Source: CAVSQX01 sp963730225
GTDB taxonomy: Bacteria > Planctomycetota > Phycisphaerae > Tepidisphaerales > Tepidisphaeraceae
Assembly (NCBI GenBank): GCA_963730225.1
Contig: CAVSQX010000002.1
Location: 1,178,001 to 1,242,000 of the forward strand
Direction: 5' to 3'
Length of the DNA stretch: 64,000 nt
This document shows positions 27,035 through 35,477 of this stretch, piece by piece. A model generated the notes under the pieces. It searched no databases, had not been told where the DNA came from, and was given only the letters and a program-made list of their open reading frames with translations. The position numbers and the translations under genes were made by a program. Within the stretch, counting starts at the first letter, position 1; the number at the start of each line of letters is the position of its first letter.

Positions 27035-27508
27035 ATGTATCCAACGCGCTATCGGGTGGTTTGCCTGTTTGCGGCTTTGTTGAGTTTGGCGGCTTTTCAA
27101 ACGGCCAGGGGTGAGACCAAATCCGACAAGGGGGCAGAAACGGGAAGTAGTTCGTCGCAGCAGCCATCGGGATCGGGAAACGGCTCATCGCAGAAATCCA
27201 ATGGCAGCGCGGAGGTGCAGTCGCTGCGGAGCGCGTACCTGGTCCTGGCGGTTGGAGATCACGATTACAATGGGCACCGCGTTCATGCGATGCACGCATT
27301 GGAGAAAGCCTGCTCGCTGCTGGGTACGGACATCAGCGGCGACGGAAAGGGCAAGCAACCGCAGCCGATCTCCGACGCCGATCTTCGCAACGCCCTTTCA
27401 ACCATCCAGCAGGTCCGCGGCACACTGGCGGGGAAGAAACAGGAGAAGGTGGTCAAACATCTGGATGTGGCGATTTCGGATATCAATGAAGCGCTGAAGA
27501 CGAAATAA
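27035..27508 (+). CDS. Secreted hypothetical protein
   Basis: 157 residues from ATG 27035, preceded by GAGGG. A signal peptide (VVCLFAALLSLAAFQTARG) is followed by a Ser/Gly/Gln-rich low-complexity linker and a C-terminal helical domain with VGDHDYNGHRVHAMHALEKA and KKQEKVVKHLDVAISDI. The DYxGHRxxAM-type segment recurs in short planctomycete and acidobacterial secreted proteins of unknown function. Monocistronic as far as can be seen. Confidence 0.78.
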   Translation: MYPTRYRVVCLFAALLSLAAFQTARGETKSDKGAETGSSSSQQPSGSGNGSSQKSNGSAEVQSLRSAYLVLAVGDHDYNGHRVHAMHALEKACSLLGTDISGDGKGKQPQPISDADLRNALSTIQQVRGTLAGKKQEKVVKHLDVAISDINEALKTK

Positions 27509-27528
27509 TTGTGCGTTGCGCGGGGAAG

Positions 27529-28539
27529 TCAGGGAGCGGCGTAGGAGCGCAGGGCGGATTCGTCGACTTGGGCGTATTGCCCGCCGGTTTTGGCGGCGAC
27601 GGATTTGAGCGTCTCGCTTTCCCCGCCGGAGCCCAGGCTCAGCGTGTCGATTTTCACGGTCGATTGGCCCCGCAGCGACAGCACATCCTTCGCCCAGGCG
27701 TCGTCCAGATCCCATCCCTTGGGCGTGGCGATGACGATCGCGTCCGGATTGCTGGCGATCGCTTTTTGCAGCGCGGGTTTCACATCGCTGGCGCCGAAAA
27801 CCGCCACCGAATCAATCAGGCGCCGGGCCGAGTCGATGTTCTCCTTGGTGGCGTAGGTGGTCGACGACTGCGGATACCCCGCATCGTCCGAGCCGTTGGC
27901 CCAGAATAAAATCTGAAACCGCCGATCCGGACCCAGCGAACCGACCGATTTCAGCGTGGCGTCTTCCAACGCCGGGAAAATCTCCTTGGTGCTGCTGCCG
28001 CGATCCAGAACGTACACGACTGAAGTTCCGTTCAGCGTCAGCCCGCAAAAATTCGGCTTGTCCGTGGGCGCGGCGATCGGGCCATTGGGCGTGATCACGT
28101 TGAGCGATCCTCCCCCGGCGGTCGGCGCTGGCTGCGACGGCCGGCGCATCATCAGAACCAGAATCACCGCCAACAGCCCCAGGATCACGACGCCGACCAC
28201 GATGAGAATTGGCGTCAGATTGCGACTGGGCGCAGCCGACGAATGCGGCCGGGTCAATCGCCGCGATTGCAATCCGCTGCCGGAGAGCCCGCTGCTGGCC
28301 ACGATGTTGGCCAATTCATCCAGTCCGGTGCCCGAAGGCACATCCGCCCTTGGCTCATTTTGGAAAAGCGCTTTGGACCCTGTAACGGGTTGCCCGCTGA
28401 CGCCGGCCGCGGCGGTGTCGCGGGCACGGGCCGGAACGGTTTGAATCGTCCCGCAATGCTGGCATCGGCAAACCCCGCCGGCGAACGCATCGTCGATCAG
28501 CAGAGTCGTCTTGCAGTTCGTGCAGGCGATGCGAATCAT
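27529..28539 (-). CDS. Zinc-ribbon, transmembrane, VWA-like domain protein
   Basis: 336 residues. The N-terminus is a zinc ribbon (IACTNCKTTLL, CRCQHCGTIQ). A Ser/Pro linker and one transmembrane helix follow (ILIVVGVVILGLLAVILVLMM). The external C-terminal domain has VVYVLDRGSSTKEIF near its start, then DAIVIATPKGWDLDD and KIDTLSLGSGGESETL, fitting a von Willebrand A-like fold with a degenerate MIDAS (DRGSS rather than DxSxS). The start codon lies at the edge of a tandem repeat. Role unknown. Confidence 0.8.
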   Translation of the reverse strand: MIRIACTNCKTTLLIDDAFAGGVCRCQHCGTIQTVPARARDTAAAGVSGQPVTGSKALFQNEPRADVPSGTGLDELANIVASSGLSGSGLQSRRLTRPHSSAAPSRNLTPILIVVGVVILGLLAVILVLMMRRPSQPAPTAGGGSLNVITPNGPIAAPTDKPNFCGLTLNGTSVVYVLDRGSSTKEIFPALEDATLKSVGSLGPDRRFQILFWANGSDDAGYPQSSTTYATKENIDSARRLIDSVAVFGASDVKPALQKAIASNPDAIVIATPKGWDLDDAWAKDVLSLRGQSTVKIDTLSLGSGGESETLKSVAAKTGGQYAQVDESALRSYAAP

Positions 28540-28720
28540 GCTGGGGGTTGGGGGTTAGGTGCCAGGGGCTGGAAATCAAGTTCCAACACCTCACACCTAT
28601 CACCTATCTCCTGGTTCACCATGCTGGGTGTTGGGGGTTAGGTGCCAGGGGCTGGAAATCAAGTTCCAACACCTCACACCTATCACCTATCTCCTGGTAT
28701 CACCTAACTCCTGGTTCACG
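28538..28720. repeat. Tandem 83-bp repeat, dispersed palindromic family 2
   Basis: Two nearly identical units (28538-28620 and 28621-28704) differ at a few positions, followed by a partial third ending CTCCTGGTTCAC. Each unit carries GTTAGGTGCCAGGGGCTGGA and the rc-like CACCTATCTCCTGG, so the block is also partly palindromic. It fills the space between the VWA-like and SppA genes and includes the former's start codon. A related copy lies at 33190-33274. Confidence 0.75.
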
Positions 28721-29693
28721 GCTGCCACAAATAATAAAATCCGCTCGGCAGAAGCGCGGCGGCCTGCGGCAGATCCAATTCTAACTTGTCGGCCTTGGGA
28801 AGCGGAGTGGAATTCAGCGCGTAAATGGATCCTCCGTAGCCATACGACCGTTTGTAAGCGATCACCCGGGCTCCCGATGAGTGGGACAAATCCTTGGCCA
28901 GCGAGATGGCGTCTTCCAGCAATCCCACCTGATCCACCAGCCCCAACGCCAGCGCCTGCTGCCCGCTGAAAATTCGCCCGTCGGTTACCATGGCAAACGT
29001 CTGCGGATCGGTGACGTGGCGATTGTCGCTGACTATTCCTTTGAATCGGCCATAGTATTCATCGACCAAGCCCTGCATGATTTTGCGCTCGTCCGACGTC
29101 GGATCGCGAAACGGCGAGCCGATATCCTTGTGAGCGGCGCTCTTGTAATTCGTCGGCCGAACCCCGAGTTTCTCGGCCAGGCCTTGCAGGTCGTAGGTTT
29201 CGAAAATGACACCGATGCTGCCGACGATGCTCGTGGGCTGGGCGACGATTTTGTCGGCCGCGCAGGAAACATAGTACGCCCCGCTGGCGGCCAGCTCCTG
29301 TGCCGAGGCTACCACGGGCTTGTGAGTTTTGTCCTTGAAGCGCTGGAGGATTTGATACATGGCGTCCGATGCCGACACCGTTCCGCCGGGCGAGTTCACG
29401 CGCAGCACGACGGCTTTCACCGCCGGGTCGTCCGCGGCCATTTGCAACTCCTGCACGAACAGGCTGACGGGATTTTCACCCTGCTGCAAAATCCCGTCGC
29501 TGCGGGCATTGATGAGCATTCCCTCCACCTCGATGATCGCGATTTTGTCGGGGAAGAGGCCTTTGCCCGACTGCACTTCCGTTTCCTCCAAATGGTTGGC
29601 GTCGGAAACGGGCGTGATCAGCAGGCTCGGTGAGCCGCAGCCGGCCAGGAAGAAAACCGAAGAAATCGCCGCGGTGAACAGATAACAACGCAT
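28716..29693 (-). CDS. sppA: Signal peptide peptidase SppA, short (36K) type
   Basis: 325 residues. The N-terminal segment ends in the lipobox FFLAGC, so it is probably a lipoprotein. IAIIEVEGMLIN opens the protease domain, and VVLRVNSPGGTVSASDAMY follows. The catalytic Ser is in ELAASGAYYVSCAADKI and the Lys in NYKSAAHKDIGSPFR. SppA degrades cleaved signal peptides within the membrane plane. The length fits the bacterial/archaeal short form, not the 67-kDa E. coli type. Confidence 0.95.
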   Translation of the reverse strand: MRCYLFTAAISSVFFLAGCGSPSLLITPVSDANHLEETEVQSGKGLFPDKIAIIEVEGMLINARSDGILQQGENPVSLFVQELQMAADDPAVKAVVLRVNSPGGTVSASDAMYQILQRFKDKTHKPVVASAQELAASGAYYVSCAADKIVAQPTSIVGSIGVIFETYDLQGLAEKLGVRPTNYKSAAHKDIGSPFRDPTSDERKIMQGLVDEYYGRFKGIVSDNRHVTDPQTFAMVTDGRIFSGQQALALGLVDQVGLLEDAISLAKDLSHSSGARVIAYKRSYGYGGSIYALNSTPLPKADKLELDLPQAAALLPSGFYYLWQP

Positions 29694-29712
29694 AAGTGCC
29701 CGGATTCTAGCG

Positions 29713-30091
29713 ATGCCGTATCATGTCAGCAAAAGCGAATTCGCGGAATTAGTGCAAGCGGCACTGGCGGAGTTGCCGCCGACCTTCGCCGATGCGCTGG
29801 AAGAAATGTCCCTGGAGATATGCGATCGGCCCAGCGCGCCACTTGAACATGGGCCGCGTTCAGCCCAATGGGCTGCTGCTGGGCTTGTATGTCGGCCGGC
29901 CCAAAACGCTTCGCAGCGTCGAAGATAATGCCACCATGCCCGATGTGATCTATCTTTTTCAGAATTCCATCGAGCAAATGTGCAAAAACTCCGAAGAACT
30001 GATCCAACAGGTGCGAACCACCGTACTACACGAAATTGGCCATCATTTTGGCATGACCGAAGACGACCTGCGGAAGCTGGGGTATGGATAA
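29713..30091 (+). CDS. Zincin-like metallopeptidase family protein, one apparent frameshift
   Basis: The first frame gives MPYHVSKSEFAELVQAALAE and LPPTFADALEEMSLEI; the frame changes around 29835-29850. The second frame continues HLNMGRVQPNGLLLGLYVG, DVIYLFQNSIEQMC, and ends with the zinc motif VLHEIGHHFGM, followed by EDDLRKLGYG. Total about 125 residues, the usual size of this small zincin family (PF06262 type). It is cytoplasmic, and its substrate is unknown. Divergent from sppA with a 19-base gap. Confidence 0.85.
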
Positions 30092-30116
30092 ATTTTTCGC
30101 CTTCGCCTGTCAGGGA

Positions 30117-30146
30117 TTGACCAGTTGGCGTCTGTTTATATATACG
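30117..30146 (+). promoter_or_regulatory. Candidate sigma-70-type promoter for the export operon
   Basis: TTGACC at 30117-30122 is followed after 16 bases by TATATA (30139-30144), or after 18 bases by TATACG. It lies about 170 bases upstream of the first HlyD-type gene in an otherwise AT-enriched gap of 221 bases. Assigned from hexamer similarity only. Confidence 0.4.
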
Positions 30147-30312
30147 GTTTGCCGCTATCGTGGTGATTCCAATAACGTGTGAATGCGGACGGAATGTCGT
30201 TTTCTGCCTGAAAATAGGGTATACATAAAGATTTCACTCGCCAGGCAACGCTCGGCGGAGTATTTTTGCCGAACCATATTGCAGTCTCGAAAGGCTTTTT
30301 TTGGTGCCAACC

Positions 30313-31206
30313 ATGAGTTTATTGCGCCTCGCAAAACAAAGATCGGGAATTTTTCTGGCAGCCGGGCTCTGCCTGGCCGCCTTCGCCCGGGCCGACGACA
30401 CCAAGCTCGTCACGGGCAACACCGCTCCGTCCCTCGAAGCCAAGCTCACTTTCGCCGCTCCTGGCCTGGTCACCGATGTTCTGGTGAACAAAGGCGATCA
30501 CGTGAAAGTCGGGCAGGTGCTGGCCAAGCAGGATGATCGGGAGGACCAGGCCGAATTGCAGCGCATCACCATGGAAGCCAAATCCATGGCCAAAATTGAG
30601 AATTACCAAGCCGATCAGGCCGTCAAGCAAGTGCAATTGGACCGCAAAGAAAAGTTGCTCAAGATTCAACAGTCCGGTGCTGACGCCAACCTGATCGCCC
30701 TGTCCGAAGTGGAAGAAGCCCGATTGGATTTGAAACTGGCCAAAACGCAGGTGGATATGACTCAGCTCGAGCACGATCAGAAAGGGCTCGATGCGCTCAA
30801 GCAGCAGATCAAAGTTGATCTGGAACAATTGAAGAGTCCGATCGACGGGTATGTCGAAAAGCGAAACATCAATCCCGGTGAAATGGCCGCCGCCGATCCG
30901 CAGAATCACGACGGGGCGATCGTCGTCGTGCAGAACGACCCGCTGTGGGTGGAATTGCGAACCCTGCCGGCGTCTGAGGCGCAGATGCTCAAGCGCGGCC
31001 AGATTTTGCAGGTTCAATACCCCGGTGAAGCCGAATGGCAGTCGGCCAAGGTCATTTACATCGCTCCCGAGGCCGACGCCGGCAGCGACACGCAGGCCGT
31101 CACCCTGGAATTGCCCAACCCCTCGGGGCGCGACTCCGGTTTGCAGATTCAGGTGAAATTGCCCGACAACGTTGCGGCCGTAGCCGCCGATGCTGGCAAC
31201 CCGTAA
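30313..31206 (+). CDS. HlyD-type periplasmic adaptor subunit
   Basis: 297 residues from ATG 30313. A signal peptide (SGIFLAAGLCLAAFARAD) precedes a lipoyl/biotinyl-like half (TFAAPGLVTDVLVNKGDHVKVGQVLAKQD). A long helical hairpin follows (roughly residues 75-165), then SPIDGYVEKRNINPGEM and a beta-barrel region with LWVELRTLPASEA. These are the ordered parts of membrane fusion proteins. It opens a four-gene block with two further HlyD-containing proteins and a SecA paralogue. No RND or ABC pump gene is adjacent. Confidence 0.9.
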   Translation: MSLLRLAKQRSGIFLAAGLCLAAFARADDTKLVTGNTAPSLEAKLTFAAPGLVTDVLVNKGDHVKVGQVLAKQDDREDQAELQRITMEAKSMAKIENYQADQAVKQVQLDRKEKLLKIQQSGADANLIALSEVEEARLDLKLAKTQVDMTQLEHDQKGLDALKQQIKVDLEQLKSPIDGYVEKRNINPGEMAAADPQNHDGAIVVVQNDPLWVELRTLPASEAQMLKRGQILQVQYPGEAEWQSAKVIYIAPEADAGSDTQAVTLELPNPSGRDSGLQIQVKLPDNVAAVAADAGNP

Positions 31207-31230
31207 TTATCCCGTTTCGGAACTCGAATC

Positions 31231-33185
31231 ATGGCTTCAGGCATTGTCGAACCCTCCTCGCAGGAACCCAAGGAAGAGCAATCGCAGGCGTCGCGCGTCG
31301 GTGAGCGTCCCCGGCTGGTGCAGCGTCTGCTCGACGGCGGGCCCGATCTGTCGGCGTTCCTTACCGATCTCATCACCACCCAGGCCATGACCGTCGCCGG
31401 CACCGAAGCCGCCGGGTTTGTCATCGAGAAGGGCGAGCCGATTTCTCTGCGGCCCATCGCCCACATTCGGCCCGATGAAAGCGACGCCAAAGTCCGCGCC
31501 GCCGCCATTTCCGCCTTTCAGGAATTGATCAAGCCCTGCGTGCAGACCGGCAAAGACGGCGCACTGGTGGTGGGCCCCGCCAACGCCGACAACGAACCCC
31601 AATACTGTCTGGTCACCCTGCTGCGCGTCGACGTGGAAATTGTCGCCGTCTCCGCCGTTGTCACCCGCTGTCTCGATCTCGAACGCGCCAAGCAGCGGCT
31701 CATGTCGATGCAATTGGTGGCCGGATATTTCGAGCTGTACAACCTCAAGCGCAATTCCGAAGCCAACCGTTCGATCGCCCAGAGCCACCAGCGCGTACTT
31801 CAGCTTTCCCGCGCCGTCGCCGACGCTGACGGCTTCCTGTCCGCCGCCATGAATCTCTGCAACGAATTGGCCACCGCCAGCGGCGCCACGCCGCGTTTCG
31901 CTCGGTTGGCTCAAGGGCCGCAACATCAAAGTCAAAGCTCTCTCCCACACCGAAGAATTCGACAAGAAGCAGGAATTGATCGTCCAGTTGGAAAAGGCGA
32001 TGGAGGAATGCTTCGACCAGGAATCGCACGTTCTGTTCGATCCGGCCGGGAACTCCAGCGACGCCGTCACGCGCCAGGCCGCCGCGCTTTCTCGGGCCCA
32101 GGGCGGGCACATCGTTTTGTCGTTGCCGCTGCGGCGACACGCCGAAATCGAAGGCGTCGTCACCCTCGAATTCCTTCCGACCGTCCAGCTCAGCCCCAAG
32201 GTCATGGAAGATTTGAGCCTGGCCGTCGAGCTGCTCGCCCCGCAACTCTACGACCGCCATGAAAACGATCGCTGGCTGATCACCAAAGTCGGCCTGAGTT
32301 CCCGCTACGTGCTGGAAGAGACGCTGGGCCCCAAGCATTGGATCGCCAAGCTGGTGACGATCGGGGTGATCGCCGTGGCGCTATTCCTTACCAATTTCTT
32401 CGACATCCCCGCCGTCGTACCCTGGCTCGCCTGGGCCGACATTCGCCCCATGTACCACGTCACCGCTCCCTTCACGTTTGCCGCCGTGGATCGGCGATCC
32501 ATTTCCGCGCCTTTCGATGGCTACATCCGCGAAGTTCTCAAAAAGCCCGGCGATCCCGTCAAAGCCGGTGAGCCGCTCTTCAAGCTCGACACCTACGAGT
32601 TGGCTCTGAAAAAGGCCCAGTCCGAATCCGAAGCGCATTCCCATTTCCTCGAAGCCCAGAAGGACCGCGCCGACAACGACAAGATCGCCGACTACAAATC
32701 CGAGAATGGCTCTGCACGATCAGTTCCAGGCCGAGGCCGATGTGTATCAGTGGCAGATCGATCACGCCATCGTCGCCGCCCCGCTCAACGGCGAAGTTCT
32801 CAAGGGTGATCTCACCGATAAGGTCGGCTCGCCCGTCAAAGAAGGCGATGAGTTGATGGTCGTCGCCCAGCGCAGCACCCTTCGCGCCGAATTGCAGGTC
32901 GACGATCGCGACATTCAGGACGTAAAAGAAGGCCAAACCGGCAAGTTGGCCACCACCTCGCTGCCCACCTCGCGCTATCCGTTCACCGTCGATCGCGTCA
33001 TTCCCCTGGGCCAGCCCAAGGAAGCCAAGAATGTTTTCACCGTCTACGGTCATCTCGACGCCACCGACGCTTCCTGGCGGCCCGGAATGGCCGGCGAAGG
33101 ACGCATCAACGTCGGACGACGAACCTGGCTCTGGTGGTGGACGCATCGATTGACCGATTTCATCCGCCTGAAGATGTGGATGTGA
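31231..33185 (+). CDS. GAF-like sensor fused to HlyD-type adaptor, two apparent frameshifts
   Basis: About 650 residues over three frames, changing near 31893 and 32700. Residues 25-180 look like a GAF-type domain (AAGFVIEKGEPISLRPIAHI, CLVTLLRVDVEIVAVSAVV). A helical linker and a second GAF-like region follow (GGHIVLSLPLRRHAEIEGVV). Then come a transmembrane helix (LVTIGVIAVALFLTNFF) and an adaptor half with APFDGYIREVLKKPGDPVKAGEPLFKLD and IVAAPLNGEVLKG. It ends with a barrel domain and a tryptophan-rich tail. The architecture suggests cytoplasmic sensing coupled to an envelope adaptor. Second gene of the export block. Confidence 0.82.
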
Positions 33186-33189
33186 AAAA

Positions 33190-33274
33190 TGGGGTTGGGT
33201 GTCAGGTGTCAGATGCTGGAAAGAAATTAAAGATGACACCACTCTCTAACACCTGGCCCCCGACCCCTGTCACC
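33190..33274. repeat. Dispersed palindromic element, family 2, second location
   Basis: The left arm GGGTTGGGTGTCAGGTGTCA and the right arm AACACCTGGCCCCCGACCCC are roughly reverse complements. The left arm resembles the unit at 28538 (GGGTTGGGGGTTAGGTGCCA). It lies in the short gap between the GAF-HlyD and M50 genes, so transcription of the operon would pass through it. Confidence 0.55.
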
Positions 33275-33279
33275 CAGTC

Positions 33280-35477
33280 ATGATTCAACTTCGCCCCACA
33301 TTTTCCGAATCCTGGTACCGCGTCGCCGGCCTGCGGGCCAAGTTGCGCTCCAGCGCCAGATTTCCCGTCAGTTCTACCGCGGTGAGCGGTGGTATGTCGT
33401 CCGCGATCCAGCCGGAAATCAGTTCCACCGCCTGTCCGATGCCGCTTACCGTTTCATCGGACTTCTCGACGGCACCCGAACCGTCGAAGAAGCGTGGGAT
33501 ATCTGCGGCGGGCAACTCGCCGACGACGCTCCGACTCAACCCGAAATCATCCAGATTCTCTCGCATCTTTACTCCGCGAATCTGATCGAAGCCGACATCA
33601 CTCCCGACGCCACCGTTCTGCTTCGCCGCCACAAGCAACTGAACAAGCGGAAAATGCAGAATCGCCTGATGAACGTGCTGTTTCCACGGATTCCCCTTTG
33701 GGACCCCGACAGCTTTCTCCAGCGTTGGCTGCCGGCCGTCCGCCCGCTGTTCAGCAAAATCGGCGCGATCGTTTGGGTTATCGTGGTCGCCACGGCGATT
33801 TCTGCCATCGCCCCCCACTGGACCGATCTCAAAGAAGCCGCCAGCAACGCTATCGATCCGAAAAACTGGCTTTGGCTCTGGGCCATCTTCGTGCTGATCA
33901 AGTTCGTTCACGAGCTTGGCCATGCGTTCGCCTGCCGCCGATTTGGTGGGGAATGTCACGAGATGGGAATTATGTTCCTGGTCTTCATTCCCACGCCCTA
34001 TGTCGACGCTTCCACCGCCTGGGCGTTCCCCAATCGTTGGCACCGCATGTTCGTCGGCGCCGCAGGAATGATCGTGGAATTGTTCGTCGCCGGCATTCTC
34101 TGCTTCTGTTGGCTCACCGTGCAGGACAAGCAGTCTCTTCCCGCCGAGCTGTTCTACAACGCCATGCTGATCGCCAGCGTTTCCACGGTGATCTTCAACG
34201 CCAACCCGCTGCTGCGTTACGACGGTTACTACATCCTGTCCGATTTCCTTGAGATTCCCAACCTGCGGCAGAAGAGCACCGAATACGCCATGGGCCTGAT
34301 CAAGCGGCACATCTTCCGCATCAAGCCCACCCAACCGCTGCCGCCCCCGGGCCAGCGGGTCTGGCTGCTGACCTATGCCGTCACCAGCAGCATCTACCGG
34401 GTTTTCGTCGGCTTCGTCATCATTCTCGTCGTCGCTTACAAAATTCCCGTCCTCGGAATGCTGATGGCCATCGGCGGCGTCGCCACCTGGGCCATCGTGC
34501 CGGTCTTCAAGCTCGGCAAATACCTGATGCTCGAACCCGAGCTGCATCGCAAGCGCGGGCGGGCCGCCGCGTTCTGCGGCGCGGTGGCGGCGGTCGTCAT
34601 CATCGCCGTCGGTTTGATGCGATTCTGGGTCGACGTCGACGCCCAGGGAATTGTCGAAGCCGATCAACATGAAGTGGTGCACGCCCAGGTGCCCGGCTTC
34701 GTAAAAACCATCGTGGCTCACGACGGCCAGGCCATGCACAAAAACGATGTGATCCTGATCTGCCAGGACCGGCCACTGGAAGGCCAATTTGTCGGCTTGC
34801 AGGCTCAGATGCGCAGCCTTCAGGCCCAGTTGCAGAAAGCGACCGTCTCCGACCCCGCGCAGGCCAAGATCATCAACGCCGCCATCGTCGCCGTGCGCGA
34901 TCAACTCGACGATGCCCAGCGCCGAATAGATGACTTGACCATTCGCGCCCCCATCGACGGAACCCTGGTGGCCCCCAAGTTGACCGACATGGACGGCTCC
35001 TATCTCCAGCGCGGCCAGGAGATCGCCACCGTTGCGGCCATGGACAGTCTGCTGGTCAAGGCATCGCTCGATCAATCCGACGCCCAGTTGGTGCATCAAA
35101 ACACGATGGAATTGGCCAAAGCGGCGCCGAATCAGAAGGATCCGATTCTGGTTCGCTTCGCCGGCGACATCCGCAGCGTTTTGCCCGCCACCGCCGTGGC
35201 GATCATCGATTCCTCGCAGGATACGGTTCCCCATCCCTCGCTCACACACGTCGGCGGCGGCGACATTGCCGTCGACCCCACCGATCCCAAGGGCGAACAT
35301 CCCCTGGTCAAGGAATTTGAAGTTTGGGTGCGCGTTTCCAACGCCGGCGATAAATATTATCCCGGCCAGCGAGCCTACGTCCGATTTCGAGTCGAGAAAA
35401 AACCGCTGCTCTGGCAATGGACCCGGCGGCTGCTGCAACTGCTACAGTCGCATGAGAACGACAGTAAACTCACGTGA
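33280..35477 (+). CDS. PqqD-like, M50 metalloprotease, HlyD fusion protein, one apparent frameshift
   Basis: About 731 residues from ATG 33280; the frame changes near 33350-33362. The N-terminal ~125 residues resemble PqqD, a peptide-binding fold (WYVVRDPAGNQFHRLSDAAY, IIQILSHLYSANLI). A multi-pass M50 domain follows with zinc motif FVHELGHAFACRRFGG and downstream NANPLLRYDGYYILSDFLE, whose NPLLRYDGYY carries the third ligand Asp. The C-terminal third is an adaptor: ADQHEVVHAQVPGFVKTIVA, helical hairpin, TIRAPIDGTLVAPKL. PGAP names such proteins peptide zinc metalloprotease. It overlaps the SecA-like start by four bases. Confidence 0.88.

Noticed and set aside
28538..28720. Possible CRISPR array
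   Set aside because: Only two full units directly abutting, with no spacers and no cas genes.
33285..35438. 717-residue open frame on the minus strand
   Set aside because: It mirrors the M50-HlyD gene; GC-ending codons on the plus strand leave the antisense frame open. The translation is His/Asp/Gly-rich with no recognisable domain.
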